Shown: positions 7,575 through 15,807, counted from the stretch's first letter. The stretch is DNA of 48,129 nucleotides from Coprococcus sp. (GCA_016297325.1 JAEDGW010000004.1:1-48129); one strand, 5' to 3'. Program-made: numbers and translations. Notes: generated by a model from the sequence alone, not told the origin.

Positions 7575-7728
7575 TTTCATAATATTGGCATTTAGTTGAT
7601 GATTTGGATTGTTAGATGTGTTATAACTGTGATGAAGTGAAGAATATTAACAATTGCAAAATGAATGAAGGTAATTAAAAAACTGATTTATTGGTAAATT
7701 ATAGTGTAAAGAATGAGGTTACAATTCA

Positions 7729-9045
7729 ATGAAACTTAAAAATATTAAAATAATAAATTATAGATGTTTCAAAGAAGCAGACATTGATTTTGATGATCAT
7801 ATCACATTGATTGTCGGAAAGAATGGAGCAGGAAAGACTGCAATATTGGATGCAGTTGCAGTTGCGGTCAGTACATTTTTACTTGGTATTGATGGTGGCG
7901 TAAGCAGGGGGATTTCAAAAGATGATGCAAGATATGAATTCCATAACCTTAATGGTACTGTTGATCCACAGCATCAGTTTCCGGTAAGCATTGACAGCGT
8001 AGGTGATTGTTTAGATAATCAGGCTGTGAAATGGGTACGTTCTCTGAATTCTGAGAATGGAAATACTACAGTCAAAGAAGCGAGAGAATTAACGACTATA
8101 TCAAAAGAAGCACAAAATAGGATTATGACAGGAGACAAGTCATTAGTTCTTCCGCTGATATCTTATTATGGCACAGGTCGTTTGTATGCTCAGAAGAAAG
8201 AAAAGAAGAATATAAAATCTCTCACGAAATTTAAACGACAGGTTGGTTATGTAGATTGTATGGCAGCTGAGTCGAATGAAAAGCTGATGCTTAATTGGTT
8301 TCATACTCAGACATTAAAATGTCTCCAGGAGCAGCAGAGAACTGGTGTTATAGAAAAATCGTTATTGTTAAAGACTGTAGAAACAGCTATCTGCAAGTGC
8401 TTTGAGAGAATTAGTGGCGCTAAAAATGCTAGCATTATATTCGATCTTGATACACACAGATTGGTTTTGGATTTTGAAAGTGCAGATGGCATTTTACAAA
8501 AATTTGCAATGGATGAAATGAGTGATGGATACAAGAATACACTTAGTATGATTGGCGATATAGCGTATCGTATGGCTGTTTTAAATCCTATGCTGGGTGA
8601 AAAGGTGCTGGAAGAAACACCGGGAGTCATCTTAATAGATGAGATAGATCTACATTTGCATCCGCAGTGGCAGCAGACAATTATAAGCGATTTAATCAGT
8701 ATTTTTCCAAAGATACAATTCATCGTCAGTTCACATGCCCCGGCAGTTATCAATTCTGTTTCCAGGGAGCAGATTCGAATTCTGGATAACGGAGAGATTT
8801 ATATTCCAGCGGCGCAGACATATGGAAGAGATGCAAATTCCATACTAAGGGAAGTGATGAAGGTATCTGAACGTCCAATGAGAATAACAGAGCTATTGAA
8901 GGCATTTTATGTATTCATGGATAATAAGCAATATGATGAAGCGGATAAAGTTTTATCGGAGATTGAGGATGTTGTTGGAACGACAGATCCTGATATTGCA
9001 GCAGCGAGAACAGCGCTTGATTTGGAAAAGATACTGGGAGAATAG
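7729..9045 (+). CDS. ptuA: Septu defence ATPase PtuA
   Basis: A 438-residue AAA/ABC-type ATPase of the RecF/SMC-like group (COG3950-like). Walker A is GKNGAGKT (residues 30-37). Walker B is GVILIDEIDLHLHPQWQ (about 298-314), followed by the FIVSSHAPAVI switch typical of OLD/PtuA-type ATPases. The next gene, three bases downstream, encodes an HNH nuclease of the PtuB type; this order and spacing define Septu. In known Septu systems PtuA oligomerises, senses nucleotide levels and holds PtuB inactive until phage infection. No reverse transcriptase is adjacent, so this is stand-alone Septu and not the retron-linked form. Both genes look complete. Confidence 0.85.
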   Translation: MKLKNIKIINYRCFKEADIDFDDHITLIVGKNGAGKTAILDAVAVAVSTFLLGIDGGVSRGISKDDARYEFHNLNGTVDPQHQFPVSIDSVGDCLDNQAVKWVRSLNSENGNTTVKEARELTTISKEAQNRIMTGDKSLVLPLISYYGTGRLYAQKKEKKNIKSLTKFKRQVGYVDCMAAESNEKLMLNWFHTQTLKCLQEQQRTGVIEKSLLLKTVETAICKCFERISGAKNASIIFDLDTHRLVLDFESADGILQKFAMDEMSDGYKNTLSMIGDIAYRMAVLNPMLGEKVLEETPGVILIDEIDLHLHPQWQQTIISDLISIFPKIQFIVSSHAPAVINSVSREQIRILDNGEIYIPAAQTYGRDANSILREVMKVSERPMRITELLKAFYVFMDNKQYDEADKVLSEIEDVVGTTDPDIAAARTALDLEKILGE

Positions 9046-9048
9046 TGT

Positions 9049-9726
9049 ATGATAGTTGTAAAAAGAGGAAAGGAACCGAACAGCCTGTTGCAATTCCGTA
9101 AGCAGTATCCTGAGGCAGATTATGAGGTGGACATGCCTACGAATGTTTTACAGGACGTCAGAACCCAGTTGTGGGAAGAACAAAAGCATTTGTGTGCATA
9201 TTGTATGAAGAAAATTGCTAGTCCAAATGTCGAAAGAATTGAACATTGCAGACCGAGACATCCACATGGTGAAATTGAACATGACAAAAAATCTACTTTA
9301 GATTTTAAATGGATGCTAGGAGTCTGCTATGGAAACAGTTTGACAAAAGGAGTAAAACATGATGATACAACTTGCGATGCACATAGAGGAAATACAGAGC
9401 TTGCAGTTAATCCCTTTGATGAACAGTCAATTAGAAAGATAAAGTATAGATCAGATGGCAGCATTTATTCGGATGATGAAGAAATCAATAAGGATGTTAC
9501 AGAGACCCTGAATTTAAATTGTGAGGCGGTTTCTCTTCCTGCGACGCGTAAAAAAGTATTACAGGAAGAACAGCGCAGAATCATGAGGAAATGTAAGGGA
9601 AAATCCCAGGAAGTATTTATACGTGAGTTGGAGCGTACATATGAAAGCCTGGTTAGGGAAAGAAATTTAACACCGTATTGTGGAATAATTATTTCTTGGC
9701 TTGAGAATAAGTTGAAGATATCATAG
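9049..9726 (+). CDS. ptuB: Septu HNH nuclease PtuB (TIGR02646 type)
   Basis: This 225-residue protein has the zinc-stabilised HNH layout of PtuB. C49-x2-C52 (LCAYCMKK) leads to IEHCRPRH with the catalytic His (H66), then a long spacer to CYGNS (C93, N96) and CDAHRG (C109, H112). After the domain the chain is Lys/Glu-rich and helical. In Septu the PtuB subunits bind the PtuA ring and cut DNA when released. GGGAG lies eight bases upstream of the ATG, and the gap to ptuA is three bases. It is the last gene of the defence island: the next gene is convergent and belongs to a different functional group. Confidence 0.85.
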   Translation: MIVVKRGKEPNSLLQFRKQYPEADYEVDMPTNVLQDVRTQLWEEQKHLCAYCMKKIASPNVERIEHCRPRHPHGEIEHDKKSTLDFKWMLGVCYGNSLTKGVKHDDTTCDAHRGNTELAVNPFDEQSIRKIKYRSDGSIYSDDEEINKDVTETLNLNCEAVSLPATRKKVLQEEQRRIMRKCKGKSQEVFIRELERTYESLVRERNLTPYCGIIISWLENKLKIS

Positions 9727-9744
9727 TGTTTCGGGGAGGCTTTA

Positions 9745-9783
9745 TTGGGGGGTATCAGGAAGTGGTGAGACCTACACCCCCAA
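9745..9783. terminator. Possible shared terminator between ptuB and the TetR gene
   Basis: TTGGGGG (9745-9751) pairs with CCCCCAA (9777-9783) around a 25-base loop, flanked by T-rich and A-rich sequence, between convergent genes. It overlaps the last codons of the regulator gene. The large loop makes it a weak candidate. Confidence 0.3.
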
Positions 9784-10350
9784 ATACGGTCTCATTCCAT
9801 CCAGAAACGCTTCTGTCAGGAAAGCAGACACCTTGTCGCTGCTTTCCTGACAGTTATCCACCGCAAACTTGTGCAGTATACCAACCACGCCGCCTATTGC
9901 GTATGCTACGGCGTATGAGTATTTCTCCTGGGCCAGGCCGGTCTTGCTGGATTTTTCCAGAATTAATCGCACGTATCTATGGAACATTGTCAGTGCCTTT
10001 TCCACGAAATCATAAGCCTCAGGTGTGGCAATGATGATCATGAGAAATTTATTTGCTTTCATGTATTCGCATAGAGACCTGAAGAACTGGTGGCAGATCT
10101 CAAGATTGCCTTCCGGTTTGAAGCTATTCATGATCTGAAATATTTCATCGACGATGCGGTCTTCCATGGCATTGATGAAAGCAGGCATGTCTTCGTAGTG
10201 GTTGTAAAATGTGCTTCTGGTCACACCTGTGAGTTTGGTTATCTCGGACACGCTTATTTTGTTCAGAGCCTTTTGACCTGCAAGTATCTTGAATGCATCT
10301 AGAAGGTCACTTTCAGTTCTATCATATCGGGGATCGGTTGAGTTGATCAT
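9772..10350 (-). CDS. TetR/AcrR-family transcriptional regulator
   Basis: The 192-residue product starts at the ATG read from 10350, where AAAGGAGA sits about six bases upstream. A longer in-frame start at 10398 has no such site. Residues about 15-60 form the TetR helix-turn-helix: KISVSEITKLTGVTRSTFYNHYEDM. The rest is an all-helical ligand-binding domain. It is the last gene of the condensation/carrier/ligase operon on the same strand, 94 bases after the ligase gene. It is therefore the likely local regulator of that pathway, probably responding to an acyl-type product or precursor (inference). Confidence 0.85.
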   Translation of the reverse strand: MINSTDPRYDRTESDLLDAFKILAGQKALNKISVSEITKLTGVTRSTFYNHYEDMPAFINAMEDRIVDEIFQIMNSFKPEGNLEICHQFFRSLCEYMKANKFLMIIIATPEAYDFVEKALTMFHRYVRLILEKSSKTGLAQEKYSYAVAYAIGGVVGILHKFAVDNCQESSDKVSAFLTEAFLDGMRPYLGV

Positions 10351-10444
10351 GGCTGTCTCCTTTATCTGCTGCCTGGCTTGGTGCTGCAGTTTTGTCATTA
10401 TCTAATACAGCAATGTTACAACAATAATGCGTGTGAGTCTATTG

Positions 10445-12004
10445 TTATACGAGATTTCTTTTGATCTTTTTAGTCGAACTTTTTTCAAATGGCTCTTTTC
10501 TTATATCCAGTGCCGAGATCCTTTTGTATGTTGGCTGGTTTTTGTTGAAGGTATCAATAATTTTTTGCAATTTTTCAGAAGTCCTGGCTGCATCCATATG
10601 TTTCTTATCTACAAAATCCTGATCTGGATATATGTGAGCAGTGAGATGGTTGCCGTCGCCGGTAATGACTATTTCTGAAATAAGGGGCTCTACAGAAAGC
10701 TTTCCTTCCAGTTCCTCAGGGGATATGTTTTCACCATTTGCCAGAATGATGAGGTTCTTTTTCCTTCCAGTTATATACATGAAACCATCGGAGTCGAGAT
10801 AACCAAGATCTCCGGTGCAGAGCCAGCCGTCTTGAAAAGCTTCTGCGGTCTCGTCTGGCATGTCGTAGTATCCGGACATGACGCTTGTGCCTTTTACCTG
10901 AATTTCCTCATCGACAAAACGAACAGCACAGTTGTCCAGGAGTTTGCCAACGGATCCGGGCCTGTTGTATCTGTGATTGTTGGAGCAAATTACAGGGGAG
11001 CATTCAGTCATGCCGTATCCCTGGAGTATGTCTATTCCGTATTTTTTGAATTCGGTAACATACATAGGATCCAGATATGCCCCTCCGCAGAATATATATT
11101 CCAGTTTACCGCCAAATGCTTCCTTTGCAACCAGCTTTTTAGGAAGGAGAGGGTTGACGTCTTTGAGTTTTTTGTAAATGGTTTCTACCATGAGAGGAAC
11201 CATCAGCATGCCAACAGGCTGGAACCGTTTCATGTTTTTCAGCATGTGGAGCAACGAGTCATTGATGCAGATAGTGGCGCCCAGTGAAATGCCCTTCATC
11301 CATTCCATTGTCAGGCAGAAGGCGTGATGTATAGGAAGAACGCTCAGAATAGTTACACCAGGTTCCAGATTTACATATACATTTTCAACATTTTGTGCGA
11401 GATTGAATTGAGACAGCATGACGCCTTTGCTTTTACCTGTTGTTCCGGAGGTATACATAAGCGTACACATTTTATCCTTATCCTGATCGGCAAATGCAAA
11501 GTCATCCGGTATGGTGGTTTCACTGCGGAGCTGTTCAAACGACAAAATTGCTAATTGTGGATTTGAATCTGCACCCTCCGGATGCTCTATATCGACTTTC
11601 TTTTCCATGGTGAATACAACATTCATTCTAGGACAATCTGCTGTCAGTTCTGTTATCACATCTTTTCTGGATGCTCCGCAGAATAATGCAGTTGATTCTG
11701 ATCGATTCAGAAGTTCATGTAATTCCGGAGCAGACAGGTTTGCATCCAGCGGTACAGCCGTATTTCCCGTGAAAAGTATAGCCATGTAGGCGCAGATCCA
11801 TTCATAAGAGCTGCTTCCCACCAGTGCAATATGTGTTCCGCAGAGTCCATTATTTCGTAAAATGACAGCAGTTTTGCGAATGTCATCCCACAGATCTCCG
11901 TAGCTCTTTTCGACAATCTCTCTGTGAGACAGATATTTAACAGCTATTACATCTCTATGTATCCGACAGCTTTTTTCAACAATTTCCAGAATATTTTCTT
12001 CCAT
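10445..12004 (-). CDS. AMP-forming acyl/aminoacyl ligase (ANL superfamily, stand-alone adenylation protein)
   Basis: This 519-residue protein has the full ANL set: the P-loop LMYTSGTTGKSKG (about 182-194), the A5 motif GYGMTECSP, the A7/A8 region TGDLGYLDSDGFMYITGRKKNLIILANGENISPEELE, and the C-terminal catalytic Lys in STKKIKR (about 513-516). It should activate a carboxylic acid as acyl-AMP and load it on a thiol, either CoA or the carrier protein encoded immediately upstream. The overall look is closer to long-chain acyl-CoA synthetases than to amino-acid adenylation domains, so a fatty or aryl acid is the better guess. It is co-directional with the carrier and condensation genes. Confidence 0.85.
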   Translation of the reverse strand: MEENILEIVEKSCRIHRDVIAVKYLSHREIVEKSYGDLWDDIRKTAVILRNNGLCGTHIALVGSSSYEWICAYMAILFTGNTAVPLDANLSAPELHELLNRSESTALFCGASRKDVITELTADCPRMNVVFTMEKKVDIEHPEGADSNPQLAILSFEQLRSETTIPDDFAFADQDKDKMCTLMYTSGTTGKSKGVMLSQFNLAQNVENVYVNLEPGVTILSVLPIHHAFCLTMEWMKGISLGATICINDSLLHMLKNMKRFQPVGMLMVPLMVETIYKKLKDVNPLLPKKLVAKEAFGGKLEYIFCGGAYLDPMYVTEFKKYGIDILQGYGMTECSPVICSNNHRYNRPGSVGKLLDNCAVRFVDEEIQVKGTSVMSGYYDMPDETAEAFQDGWLCTGDLGYLDSDGFMYITGRKKNLIILANGENISPEELEGKLSVEPLISEIVITGDGNHLTAHIYPDQDFVDKKHMDAARTSEKLQKIIDTFNKNQPTYKRISALDIRKEPFEKSSTKKIKRNLV

Positions 12005-12072
12005 ATATCATATCTCCATTTCTTTTATGTGAGGCAAAATGGGACATACTCCGTCGTCCCAGATTTTTAATG

Positions 12073-12321
12073 TTAAACCGATGCAGAAGAGCTTGTCAGG
12101 TTGTCAAGGTACTTGATGGCGTCTTCTATAGTGTGAATATTGATGATCTCATCTTCATCGATTTCCACGTCAAATGTATCTTCAAGGTCGCCGAGAAAAG
12201 TCATGAAATCAAGGGAGCTAAAGCCCAAATCTTCTATGAATCGCATATCATTAGTGATCTCATCAGCTGGTGTATTGCAGTATTCGGCAACAATGTTTAA
12301 AAATGTTATATTGTTATTCAT
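12073..12321 (-). CDS. Stand-alone acyl/peptidyl carrier protein
   Basis: An 82-residue acidic four-helix carrier protein. The phosphopantetheine attachment site is Ser36 in EDLGFSSLDFMTFL, the family's D-S-L motif with Ser in the Asp position. A good ribosome site (AAAGGAGA) precedes the start. It lies between the condensation-type gene and the ligase gene on the same strand. It is therefore most likely the carrier loaded by the ligase and used by the condensation enzyme, and not the housekeeping fatty-acid ACP, which would be expected beside fab genes. No phosphopantetheinyl transferase gene is in the window, so a general one must serve it. Confidence 0.85.
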   Translation of the reverse strand: MNNNITFLNIVAEYCNTPADEITNDMRFIEDLGFSSLDFMTFLGDLEDTFDVEIDEDEIINIHTIEDAIKYLDNLTSSSASV

Positions 12322-12352
12322 ATTAAAAATCTCCTTTTTGAATTAATTAAAT

Positions 12353-12450
12353 GGGGTCAGGCACCTACGTCTCCATGAAATGGGGTCAGGCACCACCGCC
12401 TCCATGAAATGGGGTCAGGCACCTACGCCCCACGAAAGGGGGCAGGCACC
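12353..12450. repeat. Four short tandem GGGGTCAGGCACC repeats
   Basis: GGGGTCAGGCACC occurs at 12353, 12382 and 12411, with a degenerate copy (GGGGGCAGGCACC) at 12438, in a 27-29 bp period. Spacer parts such as TACGTCTCCATGAAAT are also shared. The array fills the gap between the condensation gene stop (12468) and the carrier protein gene. It is non-coding. The same 13-mer type is a recurrent dispersed repeat in Firmicutes by my recollection, but I cannot verify that here. Confidence 0.8.
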
Positions 12451-12467
12451 TACGTCCCTAAAATTGG

Positions 12468-13859
12468 TCAGATGCATTCGATGATTTCACCCACAGTCAT
12501 TTCTGGCTCGGCAATGCCTTTGAAGATTATCTTCATAAGGTAGTAGTAGAACAGTTCAATGTCCTGCTCGGAGAGACTTGCGGTCTGGTATCTGAAATAG
12601 AAATTCAGGCCCAGATCATTTGCACTGTGCATGACGGTGAGATAGATCTTTTGTTTTGATGTACCATTTGGAATCCACATGCTCCTTACGGAAATGTTTT
12701 CGAGATGCGGATTTTTAAGCCTGATAGGAAGAGGCTGGTAAGTAAGCCCCACGCTCTCATAAGTAGTGTGTGGAGGAGTGGGGAACATTTCTTTCATCTG
12801 GTCAGACAAAAGTTCCGGGTCATAATTGCAGTGTCGGTATACATGATTCTGAACATCCTGAATCATGAAAACTGCATCCAGAAACTCTGTGTCCGGATCA
12901 ATGATGGTTCTGCAAGGGTATGCCATTGCGCGAGAGCCACCTGATACCCACTCGGCATGGGTGGAACGTCTTGAAACATAATTTCTTATGGAAATGTCAG
13001 TTTGTCCGCCATTTGCCTTGGAGAGATAAGTTCGTATTCCCATGAGAATTAGGTTGGTCATGGATATGTGATTGTTCATACAAAAATCCAGAAGATTCTG
13101 GGTTGGCTCAGCATCCAGATGATAGTTCTTTGTAGCGACAGACAGGTTGTTGATCTCCTGATCCGCAGCGCGGAGTGACTTGTCATTGTGAAGGCGCCTG
13201 CTTTCCTGAAGTATCCGCTGTCCCTGTATATCGGAGTAAATAGGTTCTCCATTTTTCTCCAGCACATTTTGCCAGTACATGCGGTCTTTTGAGACACGTT
13301 TTTCGTCTGTGCTTTTTTTAAGATCACGCTCGACCATGTCAGTGAAACTTGCCATGTCCTCAGGATAAGGCGTGCCAAATTTGTAATGACAGTACAGTTC
13401 CATGATGTCATTCACCATGACGATAGCTCCACATGAATCCATGAGTCTGTGATCGATCTTGATGTACAGCCCATTGTAGCCACCCGGAAGCGAGATCATT
13501 TTTATCACATTCATTGGAATATTGTCCCCGTCAAACGGAATTCTGGACCATTCTTCCATGCGGTGATAAGCGTCATCACCGGAAAGCCATGAAAGGTTTT
13601 CGTAATCAATATCTCTGTCATCGTGAGAAACAACATATTGCCGTACCTCTCCATTTGGGTCAACTTTTGTAAAACGGATTCGCAGGCATTCGTATCTCTC
13701 GTATTCCAGTTGTATGCATTTTTTCAGCAGACCAAAATCTAGCGGCGCCTGCAGAGTCATACAAATGCTTATATTTGCTACTTGCTGAGTGCCAAACTCA
13801 ATAATTGGTTTGAAATGTATCTTTTGTGAAGGTGTTAATGGATAATATTTTCTTGGCAT
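12468..13859 (-). CDS. Condensation-domain-type acyltransferase (NRPS C-domain / alcohol acetyltransferase fold)
   Basis: A 463-residue single-domain protein beginning YPLTPSQKIHF, the typical N-terminal entry of condensation domains. The catalytic motif HHxxxDG appears as DHRLMDS (136-142): the essential second His (H137) and the structural Asp (D141) are kept, while the first His and the Gly are changed. The later part has IRNYVSRRS and a YESVGLTYQPLP stretch, as in stand-alone transferases. Such enzymes join an acyl group from a carrier thioester to an amine or alcohol. AGGAGGAG lies seven bases before the ATG. It is the first gene of the operon with the carrier, ligase and TetR regulator. 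Confidence 0.8.
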   Translation of the reverse strand: MPRKYYPLTPSQKIHFKPIIEFGTQQVANISICMTLQAPLDFGLLKKCIQLEYERYECLRIRFTKVDPNGEVRQYVVSHDDRDIDYENLSWLSGDDAYHRMEEWSRIPFDGDNIPMNVIKMISLPGGYNGLYIKIDHRLMDSCGAIVMVNDIMELYCHYKFGTPYPEDMASFTDMVERDLKKSTDEKRVSKDRMYWQNVLEKNGEPIYSDIQGQRILQESRRLHNDKSLRAADQEINNLSVATKNYHLDAEPTQNLLDFCMNNHISMTNLILMGIRTYLSKANGGQTDISIRNYVSRRSTHAEWVSGGSRAMAYPCRTIIDPDTEFLDAVFMIQDVQNHVYRHCNYDPELLSDQMKEMFPTPPHTTYESVGLTYQPLPIRLKNPHLENISVRSMWIPNGTSKQKIYLTVMHSANDLGLNFYFRYQTASLSEQDIELFYYYLMKIIFKGIAEPEMTVGEIIECI

Positions 13860-13877
13860 AATTTACTCCTCCTGATG

Positions 13878-13908
13878 TTCTGATACGCTGTGGGAAAAGT
13901 TATCATAA
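13878..13908. promoter_or_regulatory. Candidate operator overlapping the promoter of the condensation operon
   Basis: TTCTGATA (13878-13885) and TATCATAA (13901-13908) form an imperfect inverted repeat (7 of 8 matching). It overlaps a possible minus-strand promoter: TTGAAT read from 13925 and TAACTT read from 13902, 17 bases apart. This is where the TetR regulator encoded at the end of the operon could bind. The site is inferred from symmetry alone. Confidence 0.35.
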
Positions 13909-13973
13909 GAAAGATGAGGATTCAATATGCCGAATCCGCTAATGGACACTTTAGATGAAATTGACCGGAAATC

Positions 13974-14057
13974 GGGGACGTTCCTTCTGTAACGAGGAGT
14001 GTCCCCGTGTAACGAATAAGACAGAGGGACGCTCTTTGTTACAAAAGTAACGTCCCC
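13974..14057. repeat. Nested palindromic repeat, short copy (84 bp)
   Basis: Third member of the family seen at 723 and 1041, about 13 kb away. It has the same ends (GGGGACGTTCCTTCTGT and ACAAAAGTAACGTCCCC) and the inner GAGGAGTGTCCCCGTGT, but no complete 39-bp unit. It lies between the divergent condensation and diguanylate cyclase genes, directly upstream of the latter's promoter. Confidence 0.8.
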
Positions 14058-14060
14058 ACA

Positions 14061-14089
14061 AAGACATTCCCCATTTTCTATGTTATAAT
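14061..14089 (+). promoter_or_regulatory. Probable promoter of the diguanylate cyclase gene
   Basis: AAGACA (14061-14066) and TATAAT (14084-14089) are 17 bases apart, and TG-T precedes the -10 as in extended -10 promoters. It lies four bases after the palindromic repeat and 46 bases before the start codon. Confidence 0.5.
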
Positions 14090-14135
14090 ACTATGTAATT
14101 TGTATATTTACAGATAGAAAAGGGGGAAGGAGTTT

Positions 14136-15218
14136 ATGTTTCATTATTTTTTACAGCTGAATTTTGCGACGATCTTAATATCCTTTTTTTTGTTGATTTT
14201 CGTCAATGTAAATCCTGCATTTCAGAGAAAGATCATTCGGTTGTTTTCCATTGCGATAAGCTCAGTACTGTGTCTGGTTATCGTTGACAGTATAGAATAC
14301 TGGTGCGCGACACTTCCGTATCCGACAATGCTGCGTGTAGTAGTATCTATTATTGGGTATGCGCTTAGACCGATCAATATAGGCTTTGTGATCATTCTTT
14401 CCTGTGGTAACAGGGTGTCGCAAAAGTTCAAGAAATTTATTGCGGTTCCGGGAATCCTGAATGCGTTGATCGCTTCCACGGCGTTCTTTTCAGGTATTTG
14501 TTTTTCCTACTCGGATAAGAATGAATTTGTGCGGGGGCCGCTTGGATATTCGGCATTTGTTGCATCCGGTTTTTATTTAATTCTTCTGGTTATATTGACT
14601 AATAAGTTATATAAGACTGAGCATACATACGAATCGCTGATCGCAGTTTTCATTGCGGTGACGAACACGATAGCTGTCATTCTGGAGGCGTTTTTCCATT
14701 ATGACGGACTCATCAATACCACGGGAGCTGTGAGTATTACATTTTATTATATGTATTTGACTACACAGCAGTTCAAGCGGGATCCACTTACGTGTGCGCT
14801 CAACCGTAGGTATTTTTATCTGGATGCGGATCATTTGATGGAGAGCAAATGTCTGACAGCGGTAATTTCCATTGATTTAAATGATCTGAAGAGGCTCAAT
14901 GACGAGAATGGCCATGCGGCCGGGGATACGGCTTTGTGTACGATTGTAGCGTGCATTCAAAATATACTGCCGAGGGGATGCCACCTGTATCGAACCGGTG
15001 GTGATGAGTTTATGATCTTATGTTCACAGGTTTCAAAAGATGATGTCCCTGCTCTGATCGATCATATGCGGAGGGAGCTTTCTAAGACTCCGTATTGCTG
15101 CGCCATTGGTTTTGCCACGCCGGATGCAGACGAGGATTTTGAACATATATGTTCCATTGCAGATGCAGCCATGTATGCAAATAAAAAACAATTAAAAAGC
15201 GAAGATACGATTCGCTAG
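14136..15218 (+). CDS. Membrane-bound diguanylate cyclase (GGDEF)
   Basis: A 360-residue protein with about six membrane segments in residues 1-210 and a GGDEF domain in 215-355. The active-site loop is TGGDEF (about 288-292). The metal and GTP-binding stretch is ISIDLNDLKRLNDENGHAAGD, and the entry DPLTCALNRRYF is typical. The domain should make cyclic di-GMP from two GTP. The inhibitory RxxD site expected nine residues before GGDEF is not present (PRGC instead), so feedback inhibition through that site is unlikely. AAGGAG lies before the ATG. The membrane half probably senses a signal. A c-di-GMP phosphodiesterase with a different membrane sensor is encoded at 23907. Confidence 0.9.
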   Translation: MFHYFLQLNFATILISFFLLIFVNVNPAFQRKIIRLFSIAISSVLCLVIVDSIEYWCATLPYPTMLRVVVSIIGYALRPINIGFVIILSCGNRVSQKFKKFIAVPGILNALIASTAFFSGICFSYSDKNEFVRGPLGYSAFVASGFYLILLVILTNKLYKTEHTYESLIAVFIAVTNTIAVILEAFFHYDGLINTTGAVSITFYYMYLTTQQFKRDPLTCALNRRYFYLDADHLMESKCLTAVISIDLNDLKRLNDENGHAAGDTALCTIVACIQNILPRGCHLYRTGGDEFMILCSQVSKDDVPALIDHMRRELSKTPYCCAIGFATPDADEDFEHICSIADAAMYANKKQLKSEDTIR

Positions 15219-15271
15219 TAATTAAAGTAGCAGAAGACAGATACCTGAAATGTTAGAGATGGGAGAATTGA

Positions 15272-15751
15272 ATGACCACGCCACTGGGTGATATTGAAAT
15301 ATGCATAGATGGAAAATCAATTAAATATACGGCTCAGAACATGGGCATGCCTGATAAAATTTGTCCGGACATTGATGGCAGATTTTGTATAAAAGTTGAA
15401 TTTGTACCGGATGGCGAAAGACATACGATATCGTGCAGAATAAAAGATCATACCCCATCTGACAGGGATGGCATAGAGTCCGGGGAACGGCTTGAATTGA
15501 AGTCTTTTTACAAAGGGCGGAGCAAGCTGTCCATCGGTATGGAGGGCGAGACTGGATACTGCGCTGATGGGATAAGGGCGTTTGATACATATGACTATGA
15601 TACTGAGTATCTGGATGATGGAGTTCAGTATGTGATAGTGGAGAATACAAATGCCACTACATATGTATTTGGCATTGCCTGGATAGAAAATGTGACAGAT
15701 GACAATGAAGTGCAGACTTGGTTTGGAGCTGATCCTACATTATTTGCATGA
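15272..15751 (+). CDS. Hypothetical protein, beta-rich, unknown
   Basis: I do not recognise this 159-residue protein. It has no signal peptide or membrane segment. The sequence is acidic and alternates short hydrophobic strands with charged turns, suggesting a beta-sandwich. The ending WIENVTDDNEVQTWFGADPTLFA is distinctive. GGGAGAATTGA precedes the ATG. The gene starts 53 bases after the diguanylate cyclase and is followed by a small membrane protein and a macro-domain gene, so it may belong with the latter two. Confidence 0.6.
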   Translation: MTTPLGDIEICIDGKSIKYTAQNMGMPDKICPDIDGRFCIKVEFVPDGERHTISCRIKDHTPSDRDGIESGERLELKSFYKGRSKLSIGMEGETGYCADGIRAFDTYDYDTEYLDDGVQYVIVENTNATTYVFGIAWIENVTDDNEVQTWFGADPTLFA

Positions 15752-15807
15752 TATTTGAACATATAAATCCGTGTTGACAATTAAGATATTGGATTGGAGG
15801 CAGGGCG

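Noticed and set aside
7575..7728. A possible retron msr-msd RNA upstream of ptuA
   Set aside because: The 154-base gap is AT-rich without clear inverted repeats, and no reverse transcriptase gene is present.
10832..11287. A 151-codon plus-strand frame opposite the ligase gene
   Set aside because: The minus-strand frame carries a complete ANL enzyme; the plus-strand product has no recognisable motif or ribosome site.
12353..12450. Possible CRISPR array from the GGGGTCAGGCACC repeats
   Set aside because: The repeat is only 13 bp, the spacers are similar to each other, and no cas gene is present.
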